This document shows, piece by piece, positions 54,701-63,700 of a stretch of DNA of 64,000 nt. The notes beneath the pieces are model-generated. The model was not told where the DNA came from and did not search any database. It saw only the letters and a list, made by a program, of their open reading frames with translations. Numbering within the stretch: position 1 is the stretch's first letter; each line of letters begins with the position of its first letter. This stretch comes from Megalobrama amblycephala. Taxonomy: Eukaryota > Chordata > Actinopteri > Cypriniformes > Xenocyprididae. The DNA lies in contig NC_063049.1 in the NCBI RefSeq assembly GCF_018812025.1, positions 36,780,447-36,844,446 on the forward strand, written 5' to 3'. The translations under genes were made by a program, and so were the position numbers.

Positions 54701-57700
54701 AGGCTTATCTAGGACACAGATATTTACTTGAACAGCTTTCTCTCCTCCTGGATTTTGCAGCAGTAGAATATACTGACCTCCATCAGCAAGTTTGGCCTCC
54801 TTTACAGTCAAACAGGTATAGTTATCTGTGCTTTTAATTTCACGATATATGGTGTTTCCAAGTTCTTGCTCACCCTTCATCCAACGAATTGTTGGTATTG
54901 GTTTTCCATGAACATCTGCATCAATCTTGAAGTTGTCTCCTGCATTTACAACAATTGTTTGACTGTACTCTGGATCTATGCTGATACGCGGTGGTTCAAT
55001 CTCATCCTTTGCCATGATAGGTCCAGTACTATATGAAGGATCACTGAAAACTCCAGCAGCATTTCTTGCAATGACACGGAACTCATATTTCTCGTCTTCT
55101 GTAAGACCTGTTGCAGTATACTCAGTCTCTATGACATTGGTGAAGTTTGCTTTCATCCAGCGTCCTGCAGGCAATTCCTTCTTTTCTACAATATATCCAA
55201 TGACTTTGCTTCCACCATCATACTCTGGCTTGGTCCATGCAATTGTAATAGAATTCTTTGTGATTTTAATGGCTTCTGGTGTTCCTGGAGGATCACAAGG
55301 ATCTCTGGCAACATAGCCCTCTGATATCTTACTAGCCTTACCAATGCCAACAATGTTTTCAGCATAAACTCTGTATTCATACTCCATGCCTTCTTCAAGC
55401 CCTGTGGTCTTTAAAGTTGTGTCTTGGATTATGCTTTTGTTTAACTTCACCCAAAGAATACTATTTCTCTCTTTTCGCTCAAGGTGATATCCTAAGATTG
55501 TTGCTCCACCATCAATAACAGGTTCATTCCACACTATCACCATACTATCTTTTGTGGAAGACTGCAAGAAAGGTGTTCCAGGAGGGCCCGGTAGTTTGTA
55601 AGGATACTGTGCAACAACACATTCAGACACAAGCAGAGGGCTTTTGCCATATCTGTTCTCTGCTGCAATTCTAAATTGATATTCACAACCTGTCTTCAGT
55701 CTTCCTGCCTTAATCTGAGTTCTTGCTAGGTTTGCTGCTACAACCTGCCAATTTGTTGTGGATGTGTCCTTCTTTTCTACTATGTAATTATTAATGGTGC
55801 AGCCCCCATCATACTCTGGTGGCTTCCAAGAAATGGTAACACTGTCAGATGTTACTTCATCAACTTTAACAGGGCCTGTTGGTGGCCCAGGTTTGTCAAG
55901 AACAACAATTCCAATATCCACTGTTGTCTCACCAGCTGTGTTTGATAGTTTGATACTATACTGGCCAACATCATCTCTACAGGCCTCTTTGATTACTAAA
56001 TTCAGCTGTGTATCCGTAGAGGAAAAGTTAACCCTGCTTGTTCGTTTAAGTGGGACTGCTTCCTTTAGCCATGAAATGGCAGCTTTGGGGCGAGCATTAT
56101 ATGGAATATCAAGTGTCAAATCCTCTCCTGCCAGGACACTGAATGTAGAAAACAACATCTTAGCCGATGGAGCAATTACAAGGTCCTTTGCAATCACAGG
56201 GACACCAATTTGACGAGGATCACTGGTTCCCTTTTCATTTCTTGCAGAAACACGGAACATATACTCTTCACCAGGTGCAAGCCCAGTAATAACTGCTTCA
56301 GGTACCTTGACAATAACAGCTTGTGTCCATTTTTCACTGCCTTTGCTCTGCATCTCTACAACATATGCAACCACTCTGCTTCCTCCATCATGTTCAGGTT
56401 TTTCCCAAGATAATGTCACACTCGTCTTTGTGACATCCTGAAGTGTAATCTTGCCAGGGGGAAGTGGCTTCTCAGACACTTTAACAGATTCACCCGTCTC
56501 AATAGGAAGACCAATGCCATACTCATTTTCTGCTAGAACTCTGAAGTAGTAGTTGCATCCTTCTTGGAGCTGGTCAACTGTCCAAGTAGTTTTGTGACAA
56601 TTGGCATTTACTGTAGCATATGCCTTTCTTGTAGCCTCACGCTTCTCAACAATGTAATTCTTAATTTTTGTGCCACCATCGTTAAGTGGAGGATCCCAAA
56701 TAAGTGAAACAGATTCTTTAGTAACCTGGCTTATTTTTAAGTTTTGTGGTGCTCCAGGCGTATCTAGAACTCTAACTATTACAGAGACTGTCTTTGTTCC
56801 AGAGCTGTTTTCTACAGTCAAATTGTATTTCCCACTGTCAAATCTATTCACATTTCCAATAACCAGTGATGTAAAAGAAGATGTAGTTTCAATGGTAGCT
56901 CTGTCTAAAGGTTCATCATTCTCTCTTGACCATTTGGCCTCTGGTGTTGGTCTACCTCTAATTGGCACAAAAAGTCTTAGTGTATTGCAGGCTCTGATGT
57001 TCACAATCTTACGAAGTTCAGCATCAAGGTCAACCTCCGGTGCTATGAGTCGTTCCTCTGCTTTGGGAGAACCTGGTACAGGTGCTGCATCTCCAATACC
57101 CTCGCTATTTACAGCTGACACATTGATTTTGTATTCCTGATTTTCTTTAAGATTTTTAATTGTAAATGATGTCCCCTTTATACCATCTTTAGGGGAGACA
57201 ATTGTCCATTCCTCCTCATCAGTTCCAGGGAGACAGGTCTCAACAATATAGCCAGTAATTTCAGAACCACCATCATAAACCGGTTTGTTCCATGCAAGCG
57301 TGATAGAAGAACTTGTTGTGTCCAGGATTCTTGGATTGCCAGGTGGACCTGGTTTAAAAAGAGTATCTGTGGCCTTAACAAATGGTGATGAAGGACTTGG
57401 TTCACTTATTCCTGCTGCATTTTCAGCAAAAACTCTGAATTCATATTCATGGCCTGGAACAAGAGCAGTAACCTTGAAATGCAAGTCAGTAACATTCTTT
57501 TTGTTGCATTTTATCCAGCGCAAACTAATCCTGTCTCTTTTCTCAATGCGATAGCTGGTGATTTCACTTCCACCATTGCTGGCTGGTGCACCCCAACAGA
57601 TAACTGCTGAATCTTTAGTGACTGCTGTTATCTCAGGTGTTTGTGGAGGATCCGGTGGTACATATGGATTTTCTGCAATTATTGCTTCAGACTCAAGAGG

Positions 57701-60700
57701 TTCTCCAACACCATACTTGTTAACAGCCATAACTCTGAAAATGTATTCATTTCCTTTGAGCAACTTTGTCACTTGGTACTGATTAACCTGCAATTCGGAT
57801 GCCACATTTGTCCAAGCAAGTCTGCTTGACTCGCGTTTTTCAATAACATAATGTTCGATATTTGCCCCGCCATCATCTGCAGGTGGATTCCATGTGAGCA
57901 CGCATTTTTCGGCTGTGATATCAGAAACTGCCAGAGGTCCTTTAGGTGGTCCTGGTCTATCAAGAACCTTCACATTGAAAACATGCTTAGCAAAGCCACC
58001 AACATTTGTTGCTGTCAGAATAAATTCACCACCATCCCTTCTGACCGAATCCTTGTTGATCAAGACTGATGCAAGTTCTGACATTTTAATCTGTAGTTTA
58101 GATGTGTTTTCAACATCTTTTCCATCTTTCGTCCAAACCATGGATGGTAATGGCTGGCCTGCAACATCAGCTTCAAGTTTAAACTGTTCTCCGGATTTGA
58201 CAAGGACAATATCTTTAAATTTAGCATCAACCATAATTCTTGGTTCTACAATGTCATCTTTGCAAATAATTGGATCTGATGGATCTGATGGGTTACTAAC
58301 AGCACCTGCTGAATTTCTTGCAAGTACACGGAATTCATAAGATGCATCTTGTGTCAGACCACTTATTGTGAAAGTGGTTTCAATGATATTTGTAAAGTTA
58401 GCTCTTATCCAGCGACCAGCTGGAAGATCTCTCTTTTCCACAGTATAGCCAGTAATTTTGAATCCACCATCATACTCTGGCTTCGTCCACTGAATAGTGA
58501 TGGTATTTTTCGACACATGTATTGGGACAGGTTGACCAGGTGGATCAACTGGATCAAGAGCAAGCATGGGTTCAGAAGCTTTGCTTGGTTTTCCAATTCC
58601 AGCTATGTTTTCAGCAATCACACGGAATTCATATGCCACACCATCCTCTAGTCCTGTGGATTTGAACAGATTTCCGACGACAAGTGCCTTGCTAATTCTG
58701 TGCCAAACAATACTGCTCCTCTCTTTCCTTTCAACATGGTAACCAATGACCTCACTTCCACCATCATTAACAGGCTCATTCCAGCCAATTGTCATTGTAT
58801 CCTTAGTGAAAGCAACAACTTGAGGTGTTCCAGGTGGCCCAGGTGCCTTGAATGGATATGCAGCAACCACTGCCTCTGAGGTTATTGGAGGCCCTGTACC
58901 ATATCTGTTTTTGGCCTTGACACGGAATTGATATTCAACTCCTGTAGTTAAACGAGTTGCTTTAAATGTTGTGCGAATAATCAATGAGGAAAGCTCTACC
59001 CATGTCTGGCTAGTAGTTTCCCTTATTTCTACTACATAGTTATTGATTGGTACACCTCCATCATTTTCAGGAGCTTCCCATGAGAACTCAATGAAAGTAC
59101 GAGATATTTTATCCAGTTTAATTGGTCCCTTTGGTGGTCCAGGCACATCATGCACCTTTACTGTGATGCTGTCTGTGACTGAGCCAACAATGTTCTTTCC
59201 TGTCATTGAGTATATTCCACTGTCACCCCTTAAACATTCTTTTATGATCAAGATAGTTGAGGTAGAAGTATTTTCAATCATTGTTCTTTGTGTTAATTTA
59301 AGGGCTTGACTGTCTTTCTGCCAGGAAACTGTTGGTTTTGGACGTCCAGAAATAGGCACCTCAACCTTTATATCTTCACCGGCCTTGGCAATAACTGTCT
59401 TCTGACACACACCACGGAGGTCGAATTCCGGTTCTGAATTTTGTTCTCTGATAACAACAGGCTTGCTTACACGAGGTTGACTCCGTCCAGAACTGTTCAC
59501 GGCCATCACACGGAATACATACTCTTCATTTTCATTAAGATTTTTTACAGTAAAGTCCAAAGTCTTCACAGTTGTCACATGGGCCCACTGATCTGTTCCT
59601 TTCTTTTGGGCCTCAATTACATACCCACTAACTCTACTGCCACCATCATGTTTTGGTTTAGTCCATGCAAGACTAACTGTGTTCTTTGTGACATCAGTAA
59701 AAGTGACATTTTCTGGCGGAGTTGGTGCTTGAGATGCTCTGACTGGGTCTGGGGTTTCAACTGCTTCACCAATGCCATACTCATTTTCAGCATAAACTCT
59801 GAAATAATATTCCAAACCCTCTCCCAGATCAGGAACTCTGACAGAGCATGTCGCACACTGTGTGATCACAGCAGCATATGCTTTGCGAGTAGACTCTCGC
59901 TTCTCAATGATGTAATTGGTGATCTTGGAACCTCCATCAACAAGAGGCATTTCCCATTCCAATGTGATACTCTCTTTGTCAATTGCTTTGGGTTTCAGAT
60001 TGAGAGGAGGCCCAGGGGAGTCCAAAACCCTTACAACCACAGAAGCGGTCTTCTTTCCAGCAGCATTCTCTAATGTTAAATCATATTTCCCTGCGTCACG
60101 TCTATTACAGTCAGGAATGACCAGCAGGGTGTATGATTCAGTATTATCGATGATTGCACGAGTTTTCAATGGTGTGTCCTCTTTTGACCAAGTCACTGTA
60201 GGGGTTGGGCGTCCTTTAATAGGAATAAATATACGAATAGATGCACCTGCCCTAACAACTAATGTTCTTCTGAGTTCTACATCCAGTTCTAAATCAGGGA
60301 TTTCTTCACGTTCCACAATTTCAACAAGATCCTCTGTCTGTGCTGGTTCACTGACACCCATTCCATTCATCGCACTAATTCTGAAATGATACTTTACTCC
60401 AGCTTGCAAATTGGGAACAACAAACTCAGTTATCCTCAAAGGCGTAGTTGTATCTTTGACCCATTCTTCTTCTCCCTCCTTTTTGTGTTCAACAAGGTAT
60501 CCTGTGACTTCCATGCCACCATCACTAAGTGGTTTGCCCCAGTGCAACTCAGCTGTTGTTTTTGTTGTGTCTGTGACTCTTGGGTTGACTGGAGGACCAG
60601 GTACATCTGGAAAGTAATAAAACATGTTAGGAATATCTTTGCTATCATATCAAGTAATCATATAAAATAAAATGTAATCACTTTACTTACATGCAACAAG

Positions 60701-63700
60701 CTTGGTCCTCACAGGCACTGAAGGTTCACTTGGCTCACCGAAACCAGCCTTATTCTCAGCACTTACTCTAAATTCATATTCTTCTCCCTCTTTTAGTCCT
60801 TTCACTTCAAAGTGGAGGTCAGCAATTGTTTTCTTGGATGCTCGTGTCCATCTCATTCCCTTCTTTTCTTTCCTTTCAACCATGTAGCCTGTTATATCAC
60901 TTCCTCCATCATCAGCTGGTCTTTTCCAAGCAATGGTAACAGAATTTCCACAAACATTTTCAACTTCTGGTTTAGCTGGTGGGCCTGGGGGACCTGCATA
61001 TAAGTAATATGTCTTTTGAGAATCTTATTGCATATACATATGCAGCATCACACAAAAGAGCAGTATAGAGCAGTATGTGAGAGAAAGAGTTTTTTCAACA
61101 ATAAACATACCATAACTATCCACCATTTTCACTGGCTCCGATTGAGAGGCATCACCAGTTCCAGAATTGTTGACAGCAGAAACCCGGAAGATGTACTCAT
61201 TTCCCTGTATAAGTTTATTGGCAACAAAGTGGCAGTCAATAACCTTTTCAGCAAGAATGGTCCAAAGGAGACGGCTTGTTTCTCTTTTCTCCAACGTGTA
61301 GTATTTAATTGGAGATCCTCCATCTTCATGAGGTGGTGTCCATGTCAAAGTGACCTTTTCGGATGAAATTCCACTTGCTTCAAGTGGCCCTGGTGGACCA
61401 GGAACATCTAAAATTGTTACTTTCACATTTTCCTCTTTGACACCAAATGGGTTACTTGCTGTAATTGTGTACTCTCCTGAATCCTTCCTACTTGCATACT
61501 TGACAGAAAGAGTAGAAGAAGAAGGTGTAGTTTCTATCTGACACACATCTGAAGGCTTGAAATACTTTCCACCCTTTGACCAAACAGATGTTGGTTGGGG
61601 TTTGCCCAGAATGCTTGTTGCAGTTATCACAATTGTATCTCCAGCTTTGACAGTAAGCCCCTCTTTGACAGTTGAATCGATTATAATGGTTGGTGCGGCT
61701 GCAAAATAATCAATACATAAACTAATCAGCAAAATTATTTCCCAGGTTGGATGATATGGATGATATGACATCATTTACTCATGATACATGCACTAGAAAG
61801 AGTAATTGTGTCTTACCATATTCATCCATGCACACAATGGTATCAGTTTGTTCAGAGGGTTGACTTATTGCTCCAGCTGAATTCTTTGCTCTGATTCTAA
61901 ATTCATACTTGCAGCCCTCTTGCAAGTCTGTTACAGTATATGCACAGTCGACAACATTTACTGTATTAGCCTTCACCCAGACCTTGGCTGGGAGATCACG
62001 TCTCTCAACAATGTAGCCTGTTAGCCTGTGTCCACCATCATATTGAGGTTCAGTCCATTGAAGTGTTACAGTGCTTCTAGTGATGCTAATCACATCTGGT
62101 TTCCCAGGTGCATCTATAATGAAATATGTTTAAGTAAATGATTAAAAAAATCAACCATACACAATTTGGGGTGTTTAGATATTATAAAGACTCAAGCCTT
62201 TAAAATTTACTCACCAATTGCATCCAAGGCAACCTTTGGCTCAGTGGCAGGACTTGGTCTTCCAACACCAGCCAAATTAATAGCCATAACTCTGAACTCA
62301 TACTCTAGACCCTCTGTTAAGCCAGTTGCTGTGAAATCTCTCATTTTCAACGGAGCTGGGTTTGCTCTTTTCCATAACATGCTGTTTCTTTCCTTGAATT
62401 CAACATGGTAGCCTGTAAGCAAAAAATACTGTTTATTTATCTGATTGTTCTAGTATTGTTTTACTCCTAGCTATATTTCAATGATTATTGTATTTAATTC
62501 ATTTAATTATTTCTGTACCTGTGATTGGCGAGCCTCCAGTTTTCCTTGGATCAAACCATGCAAGAGTTGCTGAATTATGACGCATATTCATGACTTGTGG
62601 GGGAGGAGGTGAATCCGGCACATCTGAGGAAAAATCATGAGGAAGAAAGTGTGATTTTTACACTTTGATATTATTTATAGTATATACTGAAAATAAATAA
62701 TTTAAACTCCACTTACTGAATGGATGTTTGGCAACCATAGGCTCTGATTTGAGGCCCTCACCAATTCCATATTTATTTTCTGCACTAACTCTAAAGATGT
62801 ATTCAGTTCCCTCATGGAGACCAGACACTCTGTAAGTGTTTGTGTCCACAGTTGAAGACACAGTAACCCACATGTTAGTAATGGAATCACGTTTCTCAAG
62901 AATGTAGTTGGTAACTTCTGATCCACCATCGTCTTTAGGAGCACCCCATTTTAAGGTTGCACCATCTGCAGTCACTTCCTTGAACTTTATTGGTGAAGTT
63001 GGAGTTCCTGGTTTGCCAACAACTCTGACGAAAATTGTGGACTCTTTTGTCCCAGCAGCGTTGCGAAGAGTGATGGTGTATTTTGAGGCATCTGTCCTTT
63101 GGCAGTCACGTATCAAGAGAGTTGTGTTCACAGCTGTGGATTCTACACACACTCTTCCTGTGTCTGTGAGATTTTCATCCTCTCCCTTCTTCCATGTGAC
63201 AACAGGGACAGGCTTTCCAATAATAGGAATCTTGAGACGAACATTGCTTCCTTCTTTTGCAATGTAGTTCAAGTTAGGCAATTCCCGTAAGTCACAGCTT
63301 GGATAAACTATAATAGTATAGAAAAAGAATGGATACAGAGCAGATTTAAAACACAATATACCAGAAAAAGCTAAAGGGCATTTTTATACAAATATGAAAT
63401 TAGAAATCTCACCATTGACATCTTTTGCAATCAAAGAGAGTTCTTTCACAGGACCATCACCAGAATCATTTGTTGCTAATACTCTGTATTTGTATTCCCT
63501 TCCTTCAACAAGATCTTTTGCGCTATATTGCATGTTCTTTGACCGAAGAAGCTCCTTCCATTTGTCTTCGCCATTAAGGACCTCAAGCACATATGCAATG
63601 ATGCGGCTTCCACCATCACTGATGGGTTTTTTCCAGGAAAGAGTACAAGAGTCCTTGGTTACCAGCAAGGTCTTGAAGTCCATAACTGGTCCAGGTTGTT

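Noticed and set aside
43435..60606. Tandem duplication or assembly collapse suggested by 3.2-kb repeats
   Set aside because: Units differ in protein sequence throughout and follow the known 11-domain titin C-zone pattern, so the periodicity is ancient gene structure, not an assembly artefact.
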